Source of the DNA: Hydractinia symbiolongicarpus
Taxonomy: Eukaryota > Cnidaria > Hydrozoa > Anthoathecata > Hydractiniidae
Assembly (NCBI RefSeq): GCF_029227915.1
Contig: NC_079886.1
Coordinates: forward strand, 17,894,501-17,958,500
Direction: 5' to 3'
Length of the DNA stretch: 64,000 nucleotides
The notes below the pieces were generated by a model, which did no database searches, was not told the DNA's origin, and was given only the letters and a program-made list of their open reading frames with translations. Made by a program: the position numbers and the translations under genes. Below are positions 1 to 13,300 of the stretch, piece by piece (within the stretch, counting starts at the first letter, position 1; each line of letters opens with the position of its first letter).

Positions 1-106
1 CTATCAGGCCACACAACATAAAATTGAAATAAAATCAAGGTAGCAATGCATTAAGGCAAATATTCCATACACGAGATATTCCAGATAAATGTTTTGAACT
101 AAGTAG

Positions 107-2547
107 TTAGAAATTTGTGTTTATCTTTCTACAAAACAAAATTTTGCTGACACAATCAAAACTATTCCTCCACAGTGCAACCCTGTGAGGGAGAGAGTTT
201 AAAAATAAATTTTCCGTTTGATCTTCAAAAATTTCTGCATAGTCTTCAAACACTGTTATTATGCGTTCGCATATTAGCTTCTTGTACATCGATACGTCAA
301 ATTTAAACCAATGAGGTACCTCATATTTGTCCAAGCTACTCTCCTTCGTTAATGTTTCACTCTCCATCGTTGGTGTTCCAAACTCCATTATGGTGGTAAT
401 TAATTCCACAGCTTTTCTTTCAGCAAAGCCATTGCCTTTAATCAAGGACCTACCTCTTAAACAACAATTGGTTTTAGCTAAATAAGCATGAATTCGTTCT
501 GACAACACATTGTACAGATCTAAGGTTCTCGAACACAATAACAACGAATAAAAATGCACCTTGGTGTTTTCCGCACTTTGAACCAACAATTGGTACGATA
601 ATTTATTTTTAATTGAAAAAATTCTTTTCTGTGATTGACTGGTATGATCACGTTGAAGGATGACAGAGACTCGGGCCGCCGCTGTAACAGCTAAGTCATT
701 AAACTCGAAAAGAATATCACACGATAGCATAGTTGACAATGAAAATAACACATTGTAGCTGCTAACTGAAATAAGTAATACGCCTTGATTATCCAACGTA
801 CTTTTCATATCTTTTTTTACTTCACCGCGATAAAAAACAAGACAACTAGGGCAGGCTGTAAATTGTTTTTGCTTCGCATCAAAACTGACCTCCTCGATTT
901 GGCTTGTTATTTTATAAAGTCTTAAATCTTTAGAATCTGGCAACATGTTGCCATAAGATATATTATTAACTAAAGCTACCTTTATACTAAGACCTTCCAG
1001 TCTTTTCAATACGTCAACAATATACCAGTCATCACATGGTATTATTATTCCGTTATAAACGCTCGATGTGGATTGGCTGATACCGATTAACGGTTCGATG
1101 ATTATATTGTCTCGATTTAAAACAAAACTCTGAAAAGCTTCGTTACTGTCTAAATTAAACACGTGATTTTTGTATGCAGTTTCTACCACGTTTGAAATAA
1201 TCTCATGTACAATTTCGTTGGATTGTCCACAAACATTTATACAAAGCTTCCGTAACAAAGCAGACTCTTTTTTACGGTTTATCTGTTGAAGATCATTTTC
1301 TACATCTGTCATTGCATGTCGGCTGTACCTGGAAAACCTGGACCGAGCATGAGTAGTATTCTTTGAAGTTTTTGATGTCATAATGGGGCGGTTTTTTGGT
1401 TCTTGGGTCCTGCTGGCAGCGCTTTTTGTTGCAGAGAGTTCGCTCATGTTTGTATACGCATCTTTAAAAGTCCTTATACTAAGTGAAAAACGAGACAACT
1501 GGCTGGTTATTACTTCCAGAATTTCTGACATGACGATGGATATGACTTGTGCAGGAACACCCTGAATAGAAAAAGTAGCGAGATGAGGTTTAAATTTGAA
1601 ATTTTTCATATAACACGAATAAAAAAAAAGAAAAGGTTTACAATATTAAATGGGTGAAATTTATCATCAAAACCAGAGAGCTTGAAGTTATGTGTACACG
1701 AAACCTGTTTCTTATAAAGACAGAAGGTTATTGTTATTGGAGGGTGAATACGGGTGTGAGGGGCTGGGGTGGGTGGGTGATTATACCACCCCTATTGGTT
1801 TACTTATTTTCGATAACCTTTATTTTAGGTTAGATAAGTTAAAGACCAGAGACTTGCATGACTTTACTTTTTTCTTTTTACATAAGATGTGGAAAGTTTT
1901 AGTCGCGTTAATATTTATAAAGAAGCAAGTTTCTTGTCTTTGGTTTCTTGATGCCAAATCACTTAATGTTAATGTGTCTAGTTTGATAGTAATATCATTT
2001 GTCCTTTCACGAAACGTACGAAATTGGTAATCACAACGACCCCCTAAAACAGGGTTACGGGAAAAATTTGTCAGCACTTAATCATGGGAAAGTTTTTCTT
2101 GCAATTTTAGACCCTATTCGTAAAATTGCATTTTAGAAAGCAAATCGAAAGTAAGTCTCACAACTTTCGAATCCATCGAGTAGTTAGTGTGATACTTGTA
2201 AACACTTACCTGATTAAGTAATTGTATAAAACATCCACACCACTTTCCCACGAAAAATAAAAAAGATGCTGAACCATAACCATAAGTCTTATTAAATGCT
2301 GCACAAAAATCATGCACAATGTGATACACCCAATGCTACAAAAATAAATTATCATAAGTCATTTAAAACATTACTTGGCGCAACAATACGATTTCGTTAC
2401 TAAATTTATAAGAGTGAGATTTTACCTTTCCTTGGATAGCTTGAAAAAATCTCAACCCATCTGCAGTCAGTTCGTAGTTTCCATCTTCGTCAATTATACA
2501 CTTCACACTACAGATAAAAAGATTTGCAGCTGTCAAATTCACTGCTC
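107..2547 (-). CDS. BBS12: BBS12-like chaperonin-like protein, 5' end missing
   Basis: Three minus-strand exons join in phase: 2547-2426, 2335-2210 and 1561-107 (stop), about 567 codons. All have AG acceptors and GT donors (GTAAAA, GTAAGT). The longest open frame could start at 1609, but residues before 1561 lie upstream of a good acceptor and are probably intron. Seen: an IIDEDG stretch, a TYGYGS...FLFFVG stretch, then GVP...SIVMSE, all in the order of vertebrate BBS12; later a SLLLCSR segment typical of the chaperonin-like BBS proteins. These group II chaperonin relatives (BBS6/10/12) lack a normal ATPase site and help assemble the BBSome, the ciliary cargo coat. The exon holding the start codon was not found; human BBS12 is about 710 residues. 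BBS6 or BBS10 is the alternative, but the N-terminal match favours BBS12. Confidence 0.75.
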
Positions 2548-3410
2548 CTGTAAAATAGATTTAACTTAAAGTACGAAAAGGTATTGCGCATTTGCTTATT
2601 TACGAGAACGGTATAAAAAAACCCAGCCTTCTTTTATAACTTTTAAAAAACAAGCTGTTTGTGCTCCATGACATACAAGAACTGATGTACCTAAGGAAAA
2701 GTTAAATCAAGGTAATTTTTTATGGGAAGCAGAAAGTATTTTATAAGCAAAAACGTTTGCCTTGAGACAAGCCAAATCACTTTGACACTTTCTAGCTGTA
2801 GAAAAAATATTGACAACAATCTTGAACTTAATGACAATGACGTTAAAATATAACAGTTGAATTATATGGTCAACACAAAGTTTTTAGTCAATGTCATACT
2901 GATTAAAAGTGCCAAAAATTTAGGAGAAGAAATGCATATAATAACAGACTTTTGGGTTTACACAATTATCCAAACACCTTGACGAAAATGGCCGCTTACT
3001 TAGTAATGCTAAATAAACATGGTTTTGCATCTACGTAAAATATTTTAAACTCAAATTTAATTCGGTTTTTATTGTATCATAATTATTTCATTGTCACTTG
3101 TCCAGCTACGTTATAGCACACTGATTAAAACTTACAAGTAAATATATTTTTTAGAAAAATTGCAATGTCTTTAAATCTATTTTTTTCTTCTAAATAAAAT
3201 GTTTCTATTGACATAAAATGTTTCTATTGACATTTCACTTGCTTACACATAATTTCAATTCATTTCCTCATAGAGTCGTTATCATAATCTTTTTTAACCG
3301 TCAATAAAAATAAGCTAAAGTGAGTATATTTTGCGTGTCTATGATCATTAGAACAGGCTTAACTGTGATGGGCTAAAACAACATATCGCTTACTTTAATG
3401 GTGCCTGTCT

Positions 3411-3513
3411 CTATAATAATAGCCGTCGTTTGTCTGTTATGGAAACACGAAATGCGATATATAAAGATAGGGCAACTCCGTGGATTTTTCACGGTTGGCG
3501 ACTAGTACAATAG
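3411..3513. repeat. Dispersed repeat with CGATATATAAAG core (copy 1 of 3)
   Basis: It shares the order CTATAATAATAGCCGT, GCGATATATAAAG, then a CCGTGG/CCACGG-type inverted pair, with two copies near 31.1-31.3 kb. It looks like a short non-autonomous element; no coding potential. Confidence 0.55.
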
Positions 3514-5642
3514 ATTTAGTCATTCTTATTCTATTTCTTCTCATGTCTATAGCACGTGACATAACAGATAAAATTGGAAGCGAGAACCCACCTGTCATTT
3601 CCTGTAATTAAACTGTCGACCGTGGAAACTACATGAAAAACAATAATATTACGGTATTAAATTAATGAACGGTTGATTCTAATTTTTAAAAAAATGTAGT
3701 CTGTTTATTTTTTGTTACAATTGTATAAACATGTTTTAAAAGTACATCTTCTTCATTTTATTGTAATTTCAAATCCTTATTACCTTACCGTTGGATTTCG
3801 CGGGAATTTATTTTCACATTTGACATATGAAAGCATTTTGCGAAATGAACAAAAATTCTCGAAATCGCAAAATTCAATTCTTGCGAAAAGTTTGAGGTAA
3901 ATCAAAATCCACTAAAAAAATTACACTTTTCGCAACATAACGAAAGAAAAAGAACAGAATAATAAGACAAATATGCGTTTGTTACCAACATAAAGAGCTC
4001 AATCATCTCACATTCCAAAAGTAAAGGTTAATCAAAAAGCGACAGAACTTAAGGTATTTTATTGCGATTTAACTTTAAGATAAATTAAATTCTAAGAACA
4101 TGATGTGATTTATATCTTAGGACTATGATGTATACATCCATGATGTACAGAAAAATTTACTTGGACGCGGGTTATTACTATAAATATAGGCACCCTTATT
4201 ATGGACTTATCAACTACCAAACCCACGGGTTTTAAATTAGCTCAAAGACAGACAACGAGCATTATAATACAGATGCAACAAACTGCAAGATGTAATTATA
4301 TTTTTTGAAATAAGGAGTTATACCTAACTTGATTACTCTGAGCAGGTCAATTTGTTTCATTTCCATCGTTTCAATTTGCATCCCAATAAATAAACTGTTT
4401 CATCTATAAACAAAGAAGACACATAGTATTTAAATAAATGCGCAATATGATAATCTTCGATCACACAAATTGATAGAAATTAATTTCTCTGTTTAGAACA
4501 CTTTTAAAACTCAAATGCTTTAAGCATAGATGGTAACTTCTTTCCACCTACTGTTCTTTCATATGCCACAAGTACAGTTACTTTCGTGTGGCAGATTTCA
4601 TTACCTTTCACCCCCATTTTACTACAATCACTTTCACCGTTGATAATTTTTTTTCTACATAATAAAAAGTTATGTAGTTTTGAAACTTTCAGAAAATATG
4701 TCTAAACAAAATACACGTATTTATATAAAAGCAACCTAATTACTAAAGATTGTTTTTGAGATCGGAGCCAAAAACTAAGCAACAGCTATAAGCGACGTGA
4801 AACAAAACTGCTGAAAATTTGAAGAGAAGCTTCTATTCCTACTAGGCTGTGATTGACTTCCCTTTCCCTTCTAAAACTTGACATCAAAAAATTAGTCGTG
4901 ATGTCATCATTTTCTGCTAAGGACGGTATCAAAATTGAACTAATTTCTGGTGATTAATTAATTTAATTAGTTATTCATAGCATTAATTTTGATGCTATGT
5001 CATATTCACAATCTTAAAGTGATTTTCAATCTAAAGATATATAATACACATAAATTTGATTAAAATTAAAAATTGGTAAAATAATTTAGTCCACAAATGG
5101 ATCATATAAATAAAAATTTAGATTACTTTTGGAAACCAACTGAAAACATCAAAAATGAGAGTTAAAAAACTGGCAAGGGGGGACAAAATAACCCCTCCCC
5201 TAGTAGGAATAGGGTTAAAGATTCAAACAGTTCTATATAAGAATAAGTGCTTTGTAAACTGGTTACTTGAAATAAAAATAACATTAAAATGCAAAAAATG
5301 GCAAGTGTAGGCTAAAATCTTGTAAAATTTGTATATTATATGATCCGCAATTTCTTAGCAATTATGATGCTGACATCAACTTTTTGCCCTTAACAAATTA
5401 GACTGATTTGTAAAATAAAGTTGCTCAAGGACAATGTAAATATGAGAAAATAAAAAATGTTCTCCTTAAACTGGTTTGTACATATAATATACGTTTATAT
5501 AATCTAATTAAAACCTAAAATACTTACGGATGATGCCATGCATCACAAAAATATTAAAATACTTTCTATGGTATTTATAAGGTAAAAACATAACTTTCAT
5601 ATACACATTAAAAACAAAATAAGTTATAAGGTATTTGTTTTA

Positions 5643-5953
5643 AGTGCAGAAACTTTTGCAGTCAGAAACTTTCGTAGATAAGAAATTTGCAAAATTCTTG
5701 CATTTTGAGATTAAAAACATTTGAAAATGAGTACTAATCTGTGCTCTTGCAAACTTTAAAATGTGTTCCTTCAATCAGCAAAAAATTGGAGTGGAAATTG
5801 TTAAAGGAATTGTATGATCATATATTTGCAATTTAAAATAAAATAAAAAAAAGATATAAATTTTTTCTTTTCTTTTGTGAACATAAACTTTTGCGAATTT
5901 AGTCAAAATTCATAAAATTCACAAAAGTTTCTGTTAGCGAAAGTCTCTGCACT
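5643..5953. mobile_element. Small MITE with TA target duplication
   Basis: Ends are inverted: AGTGCAGAAACTTTTGC at the left and the complement of AGTGCAGAGACTTTCGC at the right, each flanked by TA. Length about 311 bp, no open frame. A TA duplication suggests a Tc1/mariner-type helper; the family is inferred only from the duplication. Confidence 0.55.
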
Positions 5954-6049
5954 TACAGCAGTCATATTATATATAACATAGTTCCTCTATAAACATAATG
6001 TAACGCAAGATAAGTTGTAGACCATATTGAATGGTGCGATTATGCAACA

Positions 6050-7779
6050 CTAGTCTTCCAAGCCTTTCATAAGAGAAGGTGATAGATTTTTAATCATTGC
6101 TTTCACTCTGTCCTGACTGCTTTTAAGTGTTTTTAAGGTCTTCTCAACCATTAACAGTTGGTGCTTTTGGTTTTCGTATTCTTTTTCTAAGTTATTTACA
6201 GTTTCCGTCTCCATGTTATGCTGTTCTTCTAAAGACTTCAATTGTTTTTGTAAAGTTTGAATTTGTTGTTTTATAGCTGTAGCATTTTCTTCAATTGATT
6301 TTATTGAGTCTTTTTTATTCACTAATTCCACAGTGATTTCTTCCATAGAATCAATAATTGATGTTGCTTCGGCTGAAATAAAATTGTATAGTGTGTGCAG
6401 AAAATATCATGTAAAACCATTTAGAAGACTTATATTGGATCATTTTGACAAAAGAAATTAACCATTGCCTCCCTTAAATTGCACTCATTTTGTAAAAAAA
6501 AATTGAAAGCTTATCTGTACTAATATTTTCAAGACTACCTCTTGAAAATGGCAGCTCACGCGAGGAAATGATAAAGTTAAACCATTTTTTATTTACTTTG
6601 TAACTATTCTTTGCCACAAATATTCAGGTTTTCACATTACTAAGAGGTTCAATCTATTAAGGTCCATTTACTAATAAAAGCAGCCAAAAAGGGACCAAAA
6701 CATTTATCATATTTTCCCTAAATGTAAATTTTTAAGAAGAACCAAAGTACTGTTACCATACCAACCAGGCCTTCCTTTGTATTAAAGTGCATAGAATGTA
6801 TGATGAAATGTAAAAATACACATAGCAATATAGTTTTTGCACAAAATACACATTTAAAAGGAAGAAACCACCAACAACTAATGAATTACAAACCTTCCAT
6901 CACTTCAGTCCGCGTGCTCAATGATTTGTACTCTTTAAGATATTTTTCTGTTTCTGCTTCTTTTCTTCGAAGTTCCTCTCTTTCTTTCTCTAGTTTAAAT
7001 TCTTGAATAACATTTGACAACATTGCATTTTCTTGCATACCAGCAACAACTGATTGACAACTTGGACAAAACTTTGCTCCTGAGACACATGCTAGACAAA
7101 AGGAATGTCCACATGGATACAAAATATAAGGTGCATTTCTTTTTCCAAGCATTAGTTGATGGCAAAGACTGCAATAATGATTTTTCATAACCTCTTCTTT
7201 TATTTCTGTTTTAAAAGTTCCGTCAACTTTTTCCCGCTTAGTAATGTTCGTTTCCAACTCATATTTTGTGCTGTCATATTCTGAATTACCAAAATCAAGT
7301 CTCGAAATATAGCCTGTCATTTTTTGGTCAAGGCTTTCTTCACTGTTTCCAGTGCTAGGACTGTTGTTATTCATTTTTTTCTTGGACTTGCTCTTCAAAA
7401 ATTTATCAGATTTAGCTGAAGATGGCCTTGATGGATAGTTTCTTAATGATGAATGAGTTAAAACGGTTGGCTTTGAACGACTTGTTTCACTACCTGGTGT
7501 ATGTGTTGAGGGCTTCTTGCGAACAACAAATCCATTGTAAGAGTTCGAAGTTCCTGTATTCCAAAGTAGAGCATCGTGTTTTTGAGCAGTATTTTTAACT
7601 GAAGTTTTTTTTGACAACACTTCAGCTCTTGATGATTTTGAAGTATTGTTAATTGGGGTTGAAGTTGTAAAACTCGATAGTGACTGTGAGCGTTGCTTCA
7701 TCCACGTGTCCTGTTTTTGTTTCAACTCTGATAATTTGGCTTCTAGGTTTTGGTCCCTTTCTTTTCTTTTTGATGACAT
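6050..7779 (-). CDS. RING-finger, coiled-coil protein (putative E3 ubiquitin ligase)
   Basis: Two exons, 7779-6894 and 6372-6050, join in phase 1 (donor GTTTGT, acceptor TTTCAG) to give 402 residues. Exon 1 starts with ATG and encodes a basic, Ser/Thr/Lys-rich region to about residue 200, then a C3HC4 RING: C203, C206, C223, H225, C228, C231, C238, C241. A charged helix follows (about 258-290), and exon 2 encodes an almost continuous coiled coil up to the stop. RING domains recruit E2 enzymes; the coiled coil probably mediates self-association or substrate binding. I do not recognise a named orthologue. The N-terminal low-complexity region and the helix after the RING look like those of scaffold-type E3 ligases, but the substrate is unknown. 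Confidence 0.85.
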
Positions 7780-7898
7780 CTAACATTAAAAAAAGAATGC
7801 GAACAGCAAATATATAGATTTTATAATTATCTCACCCAGCTAACAACCATATTAGTTCCAGTCAACATAAAATCATATTAAATATACAGTAAGCGGGT

Positions 7899-7981
7899 AA
7901 GCATGTCACAAAGTCCATAATAGCACGTCATTTATTGCTATTTTTAAAATTTGGTGCTATTATAGACTTTGTGACATGCTT
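7899..7981. repeat. Hairpin repeat with 17-bp perfect arms
   Basis: AAGCATGTCACAAAGTC at 7899-7915 pairs perfectly with 7965-7981, and the pairing continues imperfectly inward. Probably a tiny MITE, about 120 bp upstream of the RING gene start. Confidence 0.6.
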
Positions 7982-8119
7982 GTTAGAAAAATTAGAAAAG
8001 TAAAGTCAGTTCGCAAAACTTTTGGCACGCTGTAACAAAGTAAACCACCATATAGATGTGGCCTGGGAACACCTTAGATCAATTACTATTTTCTATCACC
8101 GTTCTTCCTTCGTAAGTTT

Positions 8120-8324
8120 CAATACGTGATCTAAAAAAGCATTTTTATTGCCGCTTTTCGATCTTAAATTTTAAAAACGCAATCTAAAGCATTTCTATCG
8201 CCGTTTTTCGTACTTAAACTTTTAAAATGCGATCAAAAAACGCATTTCTATCGTCCTTCTTTGTCCTTAAACTTTTAAAATGCAATCTAGAAAAACTTTT
8301 CTATCGCCATTTTTCGTTCTTAAA
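8120..8324. repeat. Minisatellite, about 53-bp unit, four copies
   Basis: Each unit runs GCGATCTAAAAAACGC-like, TTTCTATCGCC, TTTTTCGTTCTTAAACTTTTAAA, with substitutions. The same unit recurs inside the mariner-type element at 9857-10018. Confidence 0.65.
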
Positions 8325-9544
8325 GGGAAACTCCAGTAAAAATCACTTTTTTTTGTTTCGTTTTATACGTACTCAAAAAAGCATAAGATATCAAAAAAAA
8401 CTTACTTCACTTGTTTTTCTTATTTAAAATTGCTGTACAGGCCTTTGCATATTCAATTTTTTTCTCTTAAAAAAACAGACAGTCGCGATTTCATTTAGGA
8501 CTGGACCTGATTATAAATATTGACATCACATCGTGCAGAAAGTTTAAACGAGCGCAGAGAACGTTTATGTTAAGACCTATAGCTTACGTTAAATCGCTTT
8601 TTGTATGAATTTACGTTTAAATCTTTAAAAATGGCTTGGCTAAACAAAATACGTCATGCAGGTGATCTACCAAGCGATCAAAGTTTTTATATTTGGTTGG
8701 TGCACTTCACAGATAGTTCGTTTAAAAGAAATCTGCAGGAAATAAACTTCCATATTAAAATATTTCCATTTTGTAAAAATGCCATATTAGCTGGTGAACA
8801 CAATCAAAGTTTCTCATTTCTCATTTCTTTTCATTTCAATATTTGTACTTATATCCACAGAACACAACCAAATAACGTTTTGTACATTTTTATATTATAT
8901 ATATTTATATTTTTATATTTGGCCAGTACCTTTCCTTTATTATCTATTTACAAACATTTACTAAAATCAAAATAGAATGGCAAAATATTGCTCTAACATT
9001 CTTAAACACAATCCACTCAATCATAGTGCCGTGTTTTTCCTGCCCGCACATCAAATAACATTACGTAATGCTATCTAAAAAAAATACGTGCGCAGAAATG
9101 GAGGTAACGAAACATCAGTGCAGAAAAACACAACGCTAGCAAAGCGGAAAAAAAGGAAAAAGATCGACTAACTGCTGTGTTATAGGATTCATGAATAGCC
9201 AATAGTCCTTGGAAAAATCATAGTTACAAAAATGGAAAAATGAAGAGATGAATGCTCAATTCACGAGGGTTTATGTCATCATTCGTGCTCATGCAAAGGA
9301 CCATTCGTTAATGCACATGTTATGGTTCAAATTATAGTTAAACGATTAACGAAAACGATTAAAATAAAATTGGGCAAGTATAGCATGGTTAAAACATAAA
9401 GTGAATAAATGTTGAAATCTGAATTTCTGCCACGTTTTTATTGTGGATTCTGTTTGTTTTGAACGTTTTCCTCCGTGTTTGCTTGGTTTGTTTACATTTT
9501 TACCTCCATTTCTGCGCACACATTGGCCATTACGTAATTACTTA

Positions 9545-10316
9545 CAGTACTGTGAAAAGGTTTGTTAACATCGTGGTTCGTGTTTATTTCATGTTACGCA
9601 CAAACCACAATAGCCCACAATGTGTACTTTTTTAACAATTGTGGACCTCACGATAATGTTTCGTGGACTACACGAACAAAAATTAAACATTACACCGTGG
9701 TGTTCACGATAGATAACTTCTATTGTAAAACATCAAAGACCGTATTAGTTTATCAATTAAATCAAAAACCGACTGCAAAAAAATAAATTAACACTTGTTG
9801 TTTTAATTCATTGTCATAAAGCTAGCTACATAATAGATTTTAATCGTTCATGAATCAAAATGCGATGTAAAAAAACATTTCTATAACCGCTTTTCGTCTA
9901 TGAACTTTTAAAATGCGATCTTAAAAAACATTTCTATCACCGCTATTTGTTTTTAAACTTTTAAAATGCGATCTAGAAAAACATTTCTATCGCAGCTTTT
10001 CGTTTATAAACTTACACCAAGCAAAAACTACGAATATGCTTTTTTAACTTGATAAAACCTTAAACAAACAAATTAACTTTAATGAAAGACTTTTTTAAAA
10101 AGAAAAAAAATTAAATTATACTGGCTATAAAAATCGTTGAGCTCGCGAAAATAATCGTGGCACACACGATCCTTTGTGGAGATAATAATATTAGCGTGGT
10201 GGCCACGATAAAATGTTTGCATGTTTGTTATACATAAAGACCACAATTTTATCGTGCTTTGTGTGCACCACGCTCATTACACGAACATGATGTTAACAAA
10301 CCTTATCACAGTACTG
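9545..10316. mobile_element. Mariner-type non-autonomous element with long terminal inverted repeats
   Basis: Both ends read inward CAGTACTGTGA(A/T)AAGG, followed by TTTGTTAACATC, matching for roughly 35 bases. TA flanks each end (9543-9544 and 10317-10318), the target duplication of Tc1/mariner elements. Length 772 bp. No transposase is visible. About three copies of the 53-bp minisatellite (9857-10018) lie inside it. Confidence 0.7.
9857..10018. repeat. Minisatellite copies inside the mariner-type element
   Basis: Three units of the same family as the 8120-8324 array, reading AAATGCGATCT, ACATTTCTATC, CTTTTCGT. Confidence 0.6.
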
Positions 10317-13300
10317 TAGATACACGCGCAAGTAAATATTGGGACTGTGATTCCATGTATTTCTATTATTGGTAATTAACATTATGTATTTCTGATACAT
10401 CATCAGACACAATTATGCTAATTTATTCCTTATCTTACTACAATTATGCCCAGTCTTATGGCCACTTGTAAAAATTAAAGAAAAACTGAAAACTGATTTT
10501 TAAACATTAGAACCTGTAGCTATGTATACATTAAACCGATTGGCAACATATGAAAAGTGTATATATTTGCTTGTACGTTTTTTTAAATTCTACTGTGAAT
10601 AGGTTTATTTTTAAAGAAGTTCGCGTTTACCCCATTTAAAGGTGACCATTGAACATTATCACCACATTAGGTGTCAAGAATCACTTGTCTGTTCTCTATA
10701 GCTATACCTAGCTAACATAGATAAGTTGCAAAGTTCTGTATGCATATATACATCCAACAGACTAGAAAAAAAATGACAAAATAAGACAGATTAGCTATAT
10801 TAATCTTCAGATTTGAAGGAACAACATATTGAAAAAGGAACAGAAAATGTGAATTGATTTTTCTTATCTTCTCCTACTTTTATAAGAATTTTTTGATTAT
10901 TTATTGTAAGTTTCTTATTTAAATTGACTTCATTCATTGATCGCTGTGGTATATAGCTAGCCAGCTATATTATATTGTTTATAAATTTCACTTGTAAAAA
11001 TAAAAAAATTGAAACATCACACCAAAACTTGTAGTAGAATGCATCCGAAATAAAAGGGAGATTATGCTTGTCGTAAGACCTCCTCCCAGTACACTGTTTT
11101 TATAAGCAACTGTTTGAACAATTGCACTTGTCTGCTTATACATCAAAACAAACATGAAGAACTGACTGACTGATTGATCTCTTGGCTTGCCATGACAGTT
11201 CAATCGCGGTGCAAATAACTCGAAATTAAAAAAAAGACTGGTGCTACTTTTTCACGAAAAAGCACAACAAAAACAAGATGGGAAACGAAGAACTCGTGTC
11301 TTACTGGTGCAGTGAAATTGCGACGACACACCAGCAGTGACTGTCACAGTTTATCTTTTCCTTGTTCCTTTTTCGTTGCACTTCTGAATCATATATATAT
11401 ATCGGGGTTTTGTAAATCTATTCTCTATAATATTAAATTTTCAGTAAAGTAGATAATATAGTTATCATTCAGCTATCATTTAGCTAGCTAGCTAACTGAT
11501 CCTGTGAGCCAACAACCCCTGCTAAAACGCATTCTCCGCAGTTGGTAGGATGTTTTCTGTTGGTGGGGAAGTGCCACTTTTTAATTGTGTTGGGCGTGCC
11601 CATATTATCACATACCTCTTCTCCTTAACCTAAATTGCTAAATGACAAGGGTTATTTTAAAAACATAATGTAAGAATCCATATATTAATTGACCTGAGTG
11701 TTTTTAATTAAAATAGTGAGACCATAGTATTGCTTTTATCAAGGTGGTTAAATCAGTTAATTTCTACTGTGCTATTAACTAGGGACCATCTGGGATTAAA
11801 ATGGGCTAGTTCCTCCTCAACATTGTATTAATGGTTATTTCCTGAATAAAAAAATGTTCACGTTACCGTCCTAATTACGTGATTATCTAAACAAACAGCT
11901 CTAGCGACAATATAGCAACTCCGCTAGCCATATAGCTAGCGTTACGGTTTTGACTATAAAGTATCCCTATAAATTGCAAAAATGCCGGTGAACAAGGAGG
12001 GTGTTTGACCAGGGTTGAGCAAAAAAGAAAATGATTCCCATGCTTTTTGCATGATTTGCTTCTGAATTCCATAATGTGTATTTTCCACGTGAAATCCACT
12101 GAAATTATTTCTGAAGTCTATTTTATGATTAAGATGGTTGCAACACTTGGAGATTTGTGACAGATGGAGCTAGTAGCAGCTTGCAACATCGTCATGTACG
12201 TTTTTCTGATGCTTAAAACACATGTCACATTAAGAAAATTTAGTGACCCAATTTACCAAAGGAGATCTGTGGAGAAGAGCACATGTGGTAATAAAAAAGA
12301 ATTTTAAGATATTTTTCACCCTGTCTAGTTTCATAATAATATAGGTTTGTTTGATATTTAATAAATGATTACAGATTAAAATGTCATACCCCCACCACAC
12401 AATAATTTTCTCATATGTGATCTACCCCAGTGATATTCAGTCTGTCTGTTCTGTAAAGTGCACAACTTTCGGTTCCGGCGAAAATGGCAATAGGGTACAT
12501 CATGGACGTAAAGCTCAGGATATCATTTCATAGCCAGCCATTGTTTTCAGTGAAAAGAGAAAGTTTCTGAGAAAGGTGAAATCACGGAGTTAAGACGTTC
12601 ACGGAATCTGGTCGGTATACGTTAGGTAAAACGATGCCAAATAATGGAGTACTGGTAAAATCAATTTTTAACATATACCCTCGAGCTTCCCCTCTGAGCT
12701 CTTTCCTCACTGCCATTTTAAACGAGATACAAAATGCTTAAACCGCACTTTCTACATGACGAGATAACCCTGACTGCGCTGTATAGACACCGTCACTTTA
12801 ACCCTTGAATTTTAATTATTTTTTTTAATTTAATTTTGAAAAAACAAAAAACACAATGTGTTTTTCTTACACAAACTTTTCAGAGATTTAAACTGAAATT
12901 GACAGGAATAACCTTTTGCTTGTTAGCTTGCTATTTTTTTGTACGCTGGAACAGAAACATGAACAGAAGACCTAACAAACAAGACCTGGAATGAGGTTCT
13001 CGCAGAAAGAAACTTTTGCAGTAAAAAATCACTAAGAAATTACATTTTGTGGTCAAATCTTATAAGAAATTTTCATGGGAATAATCTTTTGGAGTTGTCC
13101 AACACCCTAGCACAAAGAGACTTTCACTGAAATGAAGATAAAAATACCACATTTTTTACATTTAAGATATTCTTGAGTGTGGCCTGTATATTAATTTTTA
13201 TAAAAGAATGCATTAAAAACATCAAACGTAAAAAAGAACATTATTTATGCAAAACATCTTACAGATTAGCCCATGGATTATTCCTACGCTTAATGTGCAA

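Larger units (their letters stand above)
2548..6049. other. Intergenic: 5' side of the BBS12-like gene plus repeats
   Basis: No gene could be supported here. It should hold the first exon and promoter of the BBS12-like gene, which I could not locate. A minus-strand open stretch of about 33 codons (about 2689-2597), after a pyrimidine-rich AG, has no recognisable homologue. A dispersed repeat lies near 3411-3513 and a terminal-inverted-repeat element at 5643-5953. Confidence 0.5.

Noticed and set aside
8601-8975. 124-codon plus-strand open frame
   Set aside because: Low-complexity Phe/Tyr/Ile translation of AT-rich DNA, no domain, no splice context.
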